Shown piece after piece: positions 37,476-49,550 of a stretch of DNA of 64,000 bases (positions are counted from its first letter, which is position 1; each line of letters begins with the position of its first letter). A program made the translations under genes and the position numbers. This DNA comes from Astyanax mexicanus. Lineage: Eukaryota > Chordata > Actinopteri > Characiformes > Acestrorhamphidae. The notes under the pieces are model-generated. The model saw only the letters and a program-made list of their open reading frames with translations, was not told the origin of the DNA and searched no databases. The stretch is taken from positions 25,431,501 to 25,495,500 of the forward strand of contig NC_064410.1 of NCBI RefSeq assembly GCF_023375975.1, in the 5' to 3' direction.

Positions 37476-40400
37476 AAAAAATATTTGAAAAATTTTGGGA
37501 CCAAAAAAATTTGGACCCAAAAAAAACTTCGAAAAAATTTTGACCCAAAAAAAACTTCGAAAAATTTTGTTGCCAAAAAAAATTTTGACCAAAAAAAAAC
37601 TTTGAAAAATTTTGGGACCAAAAAAATTTTGACCCAAAAAAAAAATTTGAAAAATTTTGGGACCAAAAAAATTTTGACCCAAAAAAAAGTTCGAAAAAAT
37701 TTTGACCCAAAAAAATTTTGAGAAAAAAAAATGTGAAAAATTTTGGGACCAAAAAAATTTTAAGCCAAAAAAAAAGTGCGAAAAAATTTTGAGCCAAAAA
37801 ATTTTTGACCAAAAAAAAATTTTTTCAAAGTTCGAAAAATTTTGGGACCAAAAAAATTTTGACCCAAGAAAACGTTCGAAAAATTTTGGGACCAAAAAAA
37901 TTTTGAGCCAAAAAAAAGTTTGAAAAATTTTGGGACCAAAAAAATTTTGACCCAAAAAAACTTCTAAAAATTTTGGGACAAAAAAAAATTTGACCCAAAA
38001 AAAACTTTGAAAAATTTTGGGACCAAAAAAATTTTGACCCTTTTGAGCCAAAAAATATTTGAAAAATTTTGCGACCAAAAAAATTTTGACCCAAAAAAAA
38101 GTTCGAAAAATTTTGGGACCAAAAAAAATTTTGACCAAAAAAAAACTTTGAAAAATTTTGGGACCAAAAAAATTTTGACCCAAAAAAAAAATTTGAAAAA
38201 TTTTGGGACCAAAAAAATTTTGACCCAAAAAAAAGTTCGAAAAAATTTTGACCCAAAAAAATTTTGAGCAAAAAAAAAATGTGAAAAATTTTGGGACCAA
38301 AAAAATTTTAAGCCAAAAAAAAAGTGCGAAAAAATTTTGAGCCAAAAAATTTTTGACCAAAAAAAATTTTTTTCAAAATTCGAAAAATTTTGGGACCAAA
38401 AAAATTTTGACCCAAAAAAAAGTTCGAAAAATTTTGGGACCAAAAAAATTTTGACCCAAAAAAAAGTTCGAAAAATTTTGACCCAAAAAAAAGTTCGAAA
38501 AATTTTGGGACGAAAAAAAAATTTGACCAAAAAAAAGTTTGAAAAATTTTGGGACCAAAAAAATTTTGAGCCAAAAAAAAAGTTCGAAAAATTTTGGGAC
38601 CAAAAAAATTTTGACCAAAAAAAAGTTCGAAAAATTTTGGGACCAAAAAAATTTTGACCCCCAAAAAGTTCGAAAAATTTTGACCCAAAAAAATTTTGAG
38701 CAAAAAAAAATTTGAAAAATTTTGGGACCAAAAAAATTTTGACCCAAAGAAAACTTCAAAAAAATTTTGACCAAAAAAAAAGTTCGAAAAATTTTGGGAC
38801 CAAAACAATTTTGAGCCAAAAAAATTTTGAGCCAAAAAAAAGTTCGAAAAAAATTTGAGCCAAAAAAAAAGTTCGAAAAATTTTGGGACCAAAAAAATTT
38901 TGACCCAAAAAAAAGTTCGAAAAATTTTGGGACCAAAAAAATTTTGAGCCAAAAAAATTTTGAGCCAAAAAAAAGTTCGAAAAATTTTGGGGCCAAAAAC
39001 ATTTTGACCAAAAAAAAGTTGGAAAAATTTTGGGATCAAAAAAATTTTGACCCAAAAAAAAGTTCGAAAAATTTTGGGACCAAAAAAATTTTGACCTAAA
39101 AAAAAAATTCGAAAAATTTTGGGACCAAAAAAATTTTGACCCCCAAAAAGTTCGAAAAATTTTGACCCAAAAAAATTTTGAGCAAAAAAAAATTTGAAAA
39201 ATTTTGGGACCAAAAAAATTTTGACCCAAAGAAAACTTCCAAAAAATTTTGACCAAAAAAAAAGTTCGAAAAATTTTGGGACCAAAACAATTTTGAGCCA
39301 AAAAAATTTTGAGCCAAAAAAAAGTTCGAAAAAAATTTGAGCCAAAAAAATTTTGAGCCAAAAAAAATGTTCGAAAAATTTTGGGACCAAAAAAATTTTG
39401 ACCAAAAAAAAGTTCGAAAAATTTTGGGACCAAAAAAATTTTGACCCAAAAAAAAGTTCGAAAAATTTTGGGACGAAAAAAAGTTCGAAAAAATTTTGAC
39501 CCTTTTGAGCCAAAAAATATTTGAAAAATTTTGGGACCAAAAAAATTTTGACCCAAGAAAAACTTCGAAAAAATTTTGACCCAAAAAAAAGTTCGAAAAA
39601 TTTTGTTGCCAAAAAAAATTTTGACCAAAAAAAAACTTTGAAAAATTTTGGGACCAAAAAAATTTTGTCCCAAAAAAAAATTTGAAAAATTTTGGGACCA
39701 AAAAAATTTTGACCCAAAAAAAAGTTCGAAAAAATTTTGACCCAAAAAAATTTTGAGCAAAAAAAAATGTGAAAAATTTTGGGACCAAAAAAATTTTAAG
39801 CCAAAAAAAAAGTGCGAAAAAATTTTGAGCCAAAAAATTTTTGACCAAAAAAAAATTTTTTCAAAGTTCGAAAAATTTTGGGACCAAAAAAATTTTGACC
39901 CAAAAAAAAGTTCGAAAAAATTTTGAGCCAAAAAAAAGTTCGAAAAATTTTGGGGCCAAAAAAATTTTGACCAAAAAAAAGTTCGAAAAATTTTGGGACC
40001 AAAAAAATTTTGACCCAAAAAAAAGTTCGAAAAATTTTGACCCAAAAAAAAGTTCGAAAAATTTTGGGACGAAAAAAAATTTTGACCAAAAAAAAAGTTT
40101 GAAAAATTTTGGGACCAAAAAAATTTTGAGCCAAAAAAAAAGTTCGAAAAATTTTGGGACCAAAAAAATTTTGACCAAAAAAAAGTTCGAAAAATTTTGG
40201 GACCAAAAAAATTTTGACCCAAAAAAAAGTTCGAAAAATTTTGGGACGAAAAAAAGTTCGAAAAAATTTTGACCCTTTTGAGCCAAAAAATATTTGAAAA
40301 ATTTTGGGACCAAAAAAATTTTGACCCAAAAAAAATTCGAAAAAATTTTGACCCAAAAAAAAGTTCGAAAAAATTTTGACCCAAAAAAATTTTGAGCCAA

Positions 40401-42259
40401 AAAAAAGTTCGAAAAATTTTGGGACCAAAAAAATTTTGACCCAAAAAAAAGTTCGAAAAATTTTGGGACCAAAATAATTTTGAGCCAAAAAAAAGTTCGA
40501 AAAATTTTGGGACCAAAAAAATTTTGACCCAAAAAAAAGTTCGAAAAATTTTGGGACCAAAAAAATGTTGAGCCAAAAAAAAGATTGAAAAATTTTGGGA
40601 CCAAAAAAATTTTGACCAAAAAAAAATTTGAAAAATTTTGGGACCAAAAAAATTTTGACCCAAAAAAAGTTCGAAAAATTTTGGGACCAAAAAAATTTTG
40701 ACCCAAAAAAAAGTTCGAAAAATTTTGGGACGAAAAAAAGTTCGAAAAATTTTTGACCCTTTTGAGCCAAAAAATATTTGAAAAATTTTGGGACCAAAAA
40801 AATTTTGACCCAAAAAAAACTTCGAAAAAATTTTGACCCAAAAAAAAGTTCGAAAAATTTTGGGACCAAAAAAAATTTTGACCAAAAAAAAACTTTGAAA
40901 AATTTTGGGACCAAAAAAATTTTGACCCAAAAAAAAAATTTGAAAAATTTTGGGACCAAAAAAATTTTGACCCAAAAAAAAGTTCGAAAAAATTTTGACC
41001 CAAAAAAATTTTGAGCAAAAAAAAATGTGAAAAATTTTGGGACCAAAAAAATTTTAAGCCAAAAAAAAAGTGCGAAAAAATTTTGAGCCAAAAAATTTTT
41101 GACGAAAAAAAATTTTTTTCAAAGTTCGAAAAATTTTGGGACCAAAAAAATTTTGACCCAAAAAAAAGTTCGAAAAATTTTTGGACCAAAAAAATTTTGA
41201 CCCAAGAAAACGTTCGAAAAATTTTGGGACCAAAAAAATTTTGAGCCAAAAAAAGTTTGAAAAATTTTGGGACCAAAAAAATTTTGACCCAAAAAAAACT
41301 TCTAAAAATTTTGGGACAAAAAAAAATTTGACCCAAAAAAAACTTTGAAAAATTTTGGGACCAAAAAAATTTTGACCCTTTTGAGCCAAAAAATATTTGA
41401 AAAATTTTGCGACCAAAAAAATTTTGACCCAAAAAAAAGTTCGAAAAATTTTGGGACCAAAAAAAATTTTGACCAAAAAAAAACTTTGAAATATTTTGGG
41501 ACCAAAAAAATTTTGACCCAAAAAAAAAATTTGAAAAATTTTGGGACCAAAAAAATTTTGACACAAAAAAAAGTTCGAAAAAATTTTGACCCAAAAAAAT
41601 TTTGAGCAAAAAAAAATGTGAAAAATTTTGGGACCAAAAAAATTTTAAGCCAAAAAAAAAGTGCGAAAAAATTTTGAGCCAAAAAATTTTTGACCAAAAA
41701 AAAATTTTTTCAAAGTTCGAAAAATTTTGGGACCAAAAAAATTTTGACCCAAAAAAAAGTTCGAAAAAATTTTGAGCCAAAAAAAAGTTCGAAAAATTTT
41801 GGGACGAAAAAAAATTTTGACCAAAAAAAAGTTTGAAAAATTTTGGGACCAAGAAAATTTTGACCCAAAAAAAAGTTCGAAAAATTTTGACCCAAAAAAA
41901 AGTTCGAAAAATTTTGGGACCAAAAAAATTTTGAGCCAAAAAAAAAGTTCGAAAAATTTTGGGACCAAAAAAATTTTGACCAAAAAAAAGTTCGAAAAAT
42001 TTTGGGACCAAAAAAATTTTGACCCCCAAAAAGTTCGAAAAATTTTGACCCAAAAAAATTTTGAGCAAAAAAAAATTTGAAAAATTTTGGGACCAAAAAA
42101 ATTTTGACCCAAAGAAAACTTCAAAAAAATTTTGACCAAAAAAAAAGTTCGAAAAATTTTGGGACCAAAACAATTTTGAGCCAAAAAAATTTTGAGCCAA
42201 AAAAAAGTTCGAAAAAAATTTGAGCCAAAAAAAAAGTTCGAAAAATTTTGGGACCAAAA

Positions 42260-43056
42260 AAATTTTGACCAAAAAAAAAGTTCGAAAAATTTTGGGACCA
42301 AAACAATTTTGAGCCAAAAAAATTTTGAGCCAAAAAAAAGTTCGAAAAAAATTTGAGCCAAAAAAAAAGTTCGAAAAATTTTGGGACCAAAAAAATTTTG
42401 ACCCAAAAAAAAGTTCGAAAAATTTTGGGACCAAAAAAATTTTGACCCAAAAAAAAGTTCGAAAAATTTTGGGACCAAAAAAATTTTGACCCAAAAAAAA
42501 GTTCGAAAAATTTTGGGACCAAAAAAATTTTGACCCAAAAAAAAGGTCGAAAAATTTTGGGACCAAAAAAATTTTGACCCAAAAAAAAGTTCGAGAAATT
42601 TTGGGACCAAAAAAATTTTGACCCAAAAAAAAGTTCGAGAAATTTTGGGACCAAAAAAATTTTGACCAAAAAAAAAGTTCGAAAAATTTTGGGACCAAAA
42701 CAATTTTGAGCCAAAAAAATTTTGAGCCAAAAAAAAGTTCGAAAAAAATTTGAGCCAAAAAAAAAGTTCGAAAAATTTTGGGACCAAAAAAATTTTGACC
42801 CAAAAAAAAGTTCGAAAAATTTTGGGACCAAAAAAATTTTGACCCAAAAAAAAGTTCGAAAAATTTTGGGACCAAAAAAATTTTGACCCAAAAAAAAGTT
42901 CGAAAAATTTTGGGACCAAAAAAATTTTGACCCAAAAAAAAGGTCGAAAAATTTTGGGACCAAAAAAATTTTGACCCAAAAAAAAGTTCGAGAAATTTTG
43001 GGACCAAAAAAATTTTGACCCAAAAAAAAGTTCGAGAAATTTTGGGACCAAAAAAA
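42260..43056. repeat. 397-bp tandem duplication (about nine monomers)
   Basis: Copies at about 42,260-42,656 and 42,657-43,056. AAAACAATTTT at 42,300 recurs at 42,697, and the AGGTCGAAAA monomer at 42,544 recurs at 42,941, followed by two GTTCGAGAAA units in each copy. The junction with the preceding block B' material is also contained in the unit. Confidence 0.82.
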
Positions 43057-45189
43057 TTTTGAGCCAAACAAAAGTTCAAAAATTTTGGGACCAAAAAAAT
43101 TTTGACCCAAAAAAAAGTTCGAAAAATTTTGGGACCAAAAAAATTTTGACCCAAAAAAAGTTCGAAAAAATTTTGACCCAAAGAAATTTTGAGCCAAACA
43201 AAAGTTCGAAAAATTTTGGGACCAAAAAAATTTTGACCCAAAAAAAAGTTCGAAAAATTTTGGGACCAAAAAAATTTTGACCCAAAAAAAAGTTCGAAAA
43301 AATTTTGGGACCAAAAAAATTTTGACCCAAACAAAAGTTCGAAAAATTTTGGGACAAAAAAAAATTTTGACCCAAAAAAAAGTTCGAAAAATTTTGGAAC
43401 CAAAAAAATTTTGACCCAAAAAAAAGTTCGAAAAAATTTTGGGACCAAAAAAATTTTGAGCCAAAAAAAAGTTCGAGAAATTTTGGGACCAAAAAAATTT
43501 TGACCCAAAAAAAAGTTCGAGAAATTTTGGGACCAAAAAAATTTTGAGCCAAACAAAAGTTCAAAAATTTTGGGACCAAAAAAATTTTGACCCAAAAAAA
43601 AGTTCGAGAAATTTTGGGACCAAAAAAATTTTGACCCAAAAAATAGTTCGAAAAATTTTGGGACCAAAAAAATTTTGAGCCAAAAAAAAGTTCGAAAAAT
43701 TTTGGGACCAAAAAAATTTTGACCCAAAAAAAAGTTCGAGAAATTTTGGGACCAAAAAAATTTTGAGCCAAAAAAAAGTTCGAAAAATTTTGGGACCAAA
43801 AAAATTTTGACCCAAAAAAAAGTTCGAGAAATTTTGGGACCAAAAAAATTTTGAGCCAAAAAAAAGTTTGAAAAAATTTTGGGACCAAAAAAATTTTGAC
43901 CCAAAAAAAAGTTCGAAAAATTTTGGGACCAAAAAATTTTGACCCAAAAAAAAGTTCGAAAAATTTTGGGACCAAAAAAATTTTGACCCAAAAAAAAGTT
44001 CGAAAAATTTTGGGACCAAAAAAATTTTGAGCCAAAAAAAAGTTCGAAAAATTTTGGGACCAAAAAAATTTTGAGCCAAAAAAAAGTTCGAAAAATTTTG
44101 GGACCAAAAAAATTTTGACCCAAAAAAAAGGTCGAGAAATTTTGGGACCAAAAAAATTTTGAGCCAAAAAAAAGTTTGAAAAAATTTTGGGACCAAAAAA
44201 ATTTTGACCCAAAAAAAAGTTCGAGAAATTTTGGGACCAAAAAAATTTTGACCCAAAAAGAAGTTCGAAAAAATTTTGGGACCAAAAAAATTTTGACCCA
44301 AAAAAAAGTTCGAAAAATTTTGGAACCAAAAAAATTTTGACCCAAAAAAAAGTTCGAAAAAATTTTGGGACCAAAAAAATTTTGAGCCAAAAAAAAGTTC
44401 GAGAAATTTTGGGACCAAAAAAATTTTGACCTAAAAAAAAGTTCGAGAAATTTTGGGACCAAAAAAATTTTGAGCCAAACAAAAGTTCAAAAATTTTGGG
44501 ACCAAAAAAATTTTGACCCAAAAAAAAGTTCGAGAAATTTTGGGACCAAAAAAATTTTGACCCAAAAAAAAGTTCGAGAAATTTTGGGACCAAAAAAATT
44601 TTGAGCCAAAAAAAAGTTCGAAAAATTTTGGGACCAAAAAAATTTTGACCCAAAAAAAAGTTCGAGAAATTTTGGGACCAAAAAAATTTTGAGCCAAAAA
44701 AAAGTTTGAAAAAATTTTGGGACCAAAAAAATTTTGACCCAAAAAAAAGTTCGAAAAATTTTGGGACCAAAAAAATTTTGACCCAAAAAAAAGTTCGAAA
44801 AATTTTGGGACCAAAAAAATTTTGAGCCAAAAAAAAGTTCGAAAAATTTTGGGACCAAAAAAATTTTGACCCAAAAAAAAGTTCGAGAAATTTTGGGACC
44901 AAAAAAATTTTGAGCCAAAAAAAAGTTCGAAAAATTTTGGGACCAAAAAAATTTTGACCCAAAAAAAAGTTGGAGAAATTTTGGGACCAAAAAAATTTTG
45001 AGCCAAAAAAAAGTTTGAAAAAATTTTGGGACCAAAAAAATTTTGACCCAAAAAAAAGTTCGAAAAATTTTGGGACCAAAAAAATTTTGACCCAAAAAAA
45101 AGTTCGAAAAATTTTGGGACCAAAAAAATTTTGACCCAAAAAAAAGTTCGAAAAATTTTGGGACCAAAAAAATTTTGAGCCAAAAAAAA

Positions 45190-48100
45190 GTTCGAAAAAT
45201 TTTGGGACCAAAAAAATTTTGACCCAAAAAAAAGTTCGAGAAATTTTGGGACCAAAAAAATTTTGAGCCAAACAAAAGTTCAAAAATTTTGGGACCAAAA
45301 AAATTTTGACCCAAAAAAAAGTTCGAAAAATTTTGGGACCAAAAAAATTTTGACCCAAAAAAAGTTCAAAAAAAGTTTTGACCCAAAAAAATTTTGAGCC
45401 AAACAAAAGTTCGAAAAATTTTGGGACCAAAAAAATTTTGACCCAAAAAAAAGTTCGAAAAATTTTGGGACCAAAAAAATTTTGACCCAAAAAAAAGTTC
45501 GAAAAAATTTTGGGACCAAAAAAATTTTGACCCAAATAAAAGTTCGAAAAAATTTTGGGACCAAAAAAATTTTGACCCAAACAAAAGTTCGAAAAATTTT
45601 GGGACCAAAAAAATTTTGACCCAAAAAAAAGTTCGAAAAATTTTGGAACCAAAAAAATTTTGACCCAAAAAAAAGTTCGAAAAAATTTTGGGACCAAAAA
45701 AATTTTGAGCCAAAAAAAAGTTCGAGAAATTTTGGGACCAAAAAAATTTTGACCCAAAAAAAAGTTCGAGAAATTTTGGGACCAAAAAAATTTTGAGCCA
45801 AACAAAAGTACAAAAATTTTGGGACCAAAAAAATTTTGACCCAAAAAAAAGTTCGAGAAATTTTGGGACCAAAAAAATTTTGACCCAAAAAATAGTTCGA
45901 AAAATTTTGGGACCAAAAAAATTTTGAGCCAAAAAAAAGTTCAAAAAATTTTGGGACCAAAAAAATTTTGACCCAAAAAAAAGTTCGAGAAATTTTGGGA
46001 CCAAAAAAATTTTGAGCCAAAAAAAAGTTCGAAAAATTTTGGGACCAAAAAAATTTTGACCCAAAAAAAAGTTCGAGAAATTTTGGGACCAAAAAAATTT
46101 TGAGCCAAAAAAAAGTTTGAAAAAATTTTGGGACCAAAAAAATTTTGACCCAAAAAAAAGTTCGAAAAATTTTGGGACCAAAAAAATTTTGACCCAAAAA
46201 AAAGTTCGAAAAATTTTGGGACCAAAAAATTTTGAGCCAAAAAAAAGTTCGAAAAATTTTGGGACCAAAAAAATTTTGACCCAAAAAAAAGTTCGAAAAA
46301 TTTTGGGACCAAAAAAATTTTGACCCAAAAAAAAGTTCGAAAAATTTTGGGACCAAAAAAATTTTGACCCAAAAAAAAGTTCGAAAAATTTTGGGACCAA
46401 AAAAATTTTGACCCAAAAAAAAGTTTGAAAAAATTTTGGGACCAAAAAAATTTTGACCCAAAAAAATGTTCGAAAAATTTTGGGACCAAAAAAATTTTAA
46501 GACAAAAAAAAGTTCGAAAAATTTTGGGACCAAAAAAATTTTGACCCAAAAAAAAGTTTGAAAAATTTTGGGACCAAAAAAATTTTGACCCAAAAAAAAG
46601 TTCGAAAAATTTTGGGACCAAAAAAATTTTGAGCCAAAAAAAAGTTCGAAAAATTTTGGGACCAAAAAAATTTTGACCCAAAAAAAAGGTCGAGAAATTT
46701 TGGGACCAAAAAAATTTTGAGTCAAAAAAAAGTTTGAAAAAATTTTGGGACCAAAAACATTTTGACCCAAAAAAAAGTTCGAAAAATTTTGGGACCAAAA
46801 AAATTTTGACCCAAAAAAAAGTTCGAAAAAATTTTGGGACCAAAAAAATTTCGAGCCAAAAAAAAAGTTCGAAAAATTTTGGGACCAAAAAAATTTTGAC
46901 CCAAAAAAAAGTTCGAAAAATTTTGGGACCAAAAAAATTTTGACCCAAAAAAAAGGTCGAAAAATTTTGGGACCAAAAAAATTTTGACCCAAAAAAAAGT
47001 TCGAGAAATTTTGGGACCAAAAAAATTTTGACCCAAAAAAAAGTTCGAAAAATTTTGGGACCAAAAAAATTTTGACCCAAAAAAAAGTTCGAAAAATTTT
47101 GGGACCAAAAAAATTTTGACCCAAAAAAAAGTTCGAAAAATTTTGGGACCAAAAAAATTTTGAGCCAAAAAAAAGTTCGAAAAATTTTGCGACCAAAAAA
47201 ATTTTGAGCCAAAAAAAAGTTCGAAAAATTTTGGGACCAAAAAAATTTTGACCCAAAAAAAAGTTTGAAAAAATTTTGGGACCAAAAAAATTTTGAGCCA
47301 AAAAAAAGTTCGAAAAATTTTGGGACCAAAAAAATTTTGAGCCAAAAAAAAAGTTCGAAAAAATTTTGGGACCAAAGAAATTTTGAGCCAAAAAAAAGTT
47401 CGAAAAATTTTGGGACCAAAAAAATTTTGACCCAAAAAAAAGTTCGAAAAATTTTGGGACCAAAAAAATTTTGACCCAAAAAAAAGTTCGAAAAATTTTG
47501 GGACCAAAAAAATTTTGACCCAAAAAAAAGTTCGAGAAATTTTGGGACCAAAAAAATTTTGACCCAAAAAAAAGTTCGAGAAATTTTGGGACCAAAAAAA
47601 TTTTGAGCCAAACAAAAGTTCAAAAATTTTGGGACCAAAAAAATTTTGACCCAAAAAAAAGTTCGAAAAATTTTGGGACCAAAAAAATTTTGACCCAAAA
47701 AAAGTTCAAAAAAAGTTTTGACCCAAAAAAATTTTGAGCCAAACAAAAGTTCGAAAAATTTTGGGACCAAAAAAATTTTGACCCAAAAAAAAGTTCGAAA
47801 AATTTTGGGACCAAAAAAATTTTGACACAAAAAAAAATTCGAAAAAATTTTGGGACCAAAAAAATTTTGACCCAAATAAAAGTTCGAAAAAATTTTGGGA
47901 CCAAAAAAATTTTGACCCAAACAAAAGTTCGAAAAATTTTGGGACCAAAAAAATTTTGACCCAAAAAAAAGTTCGAAAAATTTTGGAACCAAAAAAATTT
48001 TGACCCAAAAAAAAGTTCGAAAAAATTTTGGGACCAAAAAAATTTTGAGCCAAAAAAAAGTTCGAGAAATTTTGGGACCAAAAAAATTTTGACCCAAAAA

Positions 48101-49466
48101 AAAGTTCGAGAAATTTTGGGACCAAAAAAATTTTGAGCCAAACAAAAGTTCAAAAATTTTGGGACCAAAAAAATTTTGACCCAAAAAAAAGTTCGAGAAA
48201 TTTTGGGACCAAAAAAATTTTGACCCAAAAAATAGTTCGAAAAATTTTGGGACCAAAAAAATTTTGAGCCAAAAAAAAGTTCAAAAAATTTTGGGACCAA
48301 AAAAATTTTGACCCAAAAAAAAGTTCGAGAAATTTTGGGACCAAAAAAATTTTGAGCCAAAAAAAAGTTCGAAAAATTTTGGGACCAAAAAAATTTTGAC
48401 CCAAAAAAAAGTTCGAGAAATTTTGGGACCAAAAAAATTTTGAGCCAAAAAAAAGTTTGAAAAAATTTTGGGACCAAAAAAATTTTGACCCAAAAAAAAG
48501 TTCGAAAAATTTTGGGACCAAAAAAATTTTGACCCAAAAAAAAGTTCGAAAAATTTTGGGACCAAAAAATTTTGAGCCAAAAAAAAGTTCGAAAAATTTT
48601 GGGACCAAAAAAATTTTGACCCAAAAAAAAGTTCGAAAAATTTTGGGACCAAAAAAATTTTGACCCAAAAAAAAGTTCGAAAAATTTTGGGACCAAAAAA
48701 ATTTTGACCCAAAAAAAAGTTCGAAAAATTTTGGGACCAAAAAAATTTTGACCCAAAAAAAAGTTTGAAAAAATTTTGGGACCAAAAAAATTTTGACCCA
48801 AAAAAATGTTCGAAAAATTTTGGGACCAAAAAAATTTTAAGACAAAAAAAAGTTCGAAAAATTTTGGGACCAAAAAAATTTTGACCCAAAAAAAAGTTTG
48901 AAAAATTTTGGGACCAAAAAAATTTTGACCCAAAAAAAAGTTCGAAAAATTTTGGGACCAAAAAAATTTTGAGCCAAAAAAAAGTTCGAAAAATTTTGGG
49001 ACCAAAAAAATTTTGACCCAAAAAAAAGGTCGAGAAATTTTGGGACCAAAAAAATTTTGAGTCAAAAAAAAGTTTGAAAAAATTTTGGGACCAAAAAAAT
49101 TTTGACCCAAAAAAAAGTTCGAAAAATTTTGGGACCAAAAAAATTTTGACCCAAAAAAAAGTTCGAAAAAATTTTGGGACCAAAAAAATTTCGAGCCAAA
49201 AAAAAAGTTCGAAAAATTTTGGGACCAAAAAAATTTTGACCCAAAAAAAAGTTCGAAAAATTTTGGGACCAAAAAAATTTTGACCCAAAAAAAAGGTCGA
49301 AAAATTTTGGGACCAAAAAAATTTTGACCCAAAAAAAAGTTCGAGAAATTTTGGGACCAAAAAAATTTTGACCCAAAAAAAAGTTCGAAAAATTTTGGGA
49401 CCAAAAAAATTTTGACCCAAAAAAAAGTTCGAAAAATTTTGGGACCAAAAAAATTTTGACCCAAAA
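45190..49466. repeat. 2,340-bp tandem duplication, near identical
   Basis: Copies at about 45,190-47,529 and 47,530-49,466 (the second truncated). The GTTCAAAAATTTTGGGACC unit, the GTTCAAAAAAAGTTTTGACCC unit, the CCCAAATAAAAGTTC unit, GACAAAAAAAAG and TTTCGAGCC all recur exactly 2,340 bp apart. Differences seen: GTACAAAAA (45,809) against GTTCAAAAA, GACCC against GACAC (47,824), and AACATTTTG (46,756) against AAAATTTTG. Confidence 0.87.
46335..46378 (+). repeat. Reference monomer (44 bp, commonest form)
   Basis: This unit shows the commonest form without variants. It has a 27-nt half containing the eight-A run, the TTCGAA palindrome and AAAAATTTT, and a 17-nt half containing GGGACC, seven A and TTTT. 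Both halves share the pattern AAAATTTTG, then a short C-rich core, then an A run, so the monomer looks like an old duplication of a shorter unit. It contains exactly one CpG, inside TTCGAA, one GGACC (AvaII) site, and no TA dinucleotide. By my count the composition is 22 A, 10 T, 6 G and 6 C. Confidence 0.93.
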
Positions 49467-49550
49467 AAAGTTCGAGAAATTTTGGGACCAAAAAAATTTT
49501 GACCCAAAAAAAAGTTCGAAAAATTTTGGGACCAAAAAAATTTTGACCCA

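Larger units (their letters stand above)
36691..42360. repeat. Block B': return of block B-type monomers
   Basis: Block B markers reappear here after about 25 kb without them: GACCT-A10-TTCG (36,706, 37,057, 39,093), GACCCCC-A5-GTTCG, GACCCAAAGAAAACTTC, AAACAATTTTGAG and the T-run/CAAAGTTCG junction (about 37,820, 38,367, 39,856, 41,113, 41,705). No inversion accompanies them. Private variants are GACCCTTTTGAGCC and TTTTGTTGCC (about 37,568 and 39,603). Confidence 0.82.
42361..49550. repeat. Block E: homogeneous monomers (GTTCGAGAAA / AAACAAAAGTTC)
   Basis: Most units match the reference monomer exactly or carry GTTCGAGAAA, AAACAAAAGTTC, GAGCC or an extra A (GTTCGAAAAAATTTTGGGACC). TA-containing variants are rare, so the minus strand stays open over very long distances. 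The uniformity suggests recent homogenisation or expansion. No genes. Confidence 0.85.
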
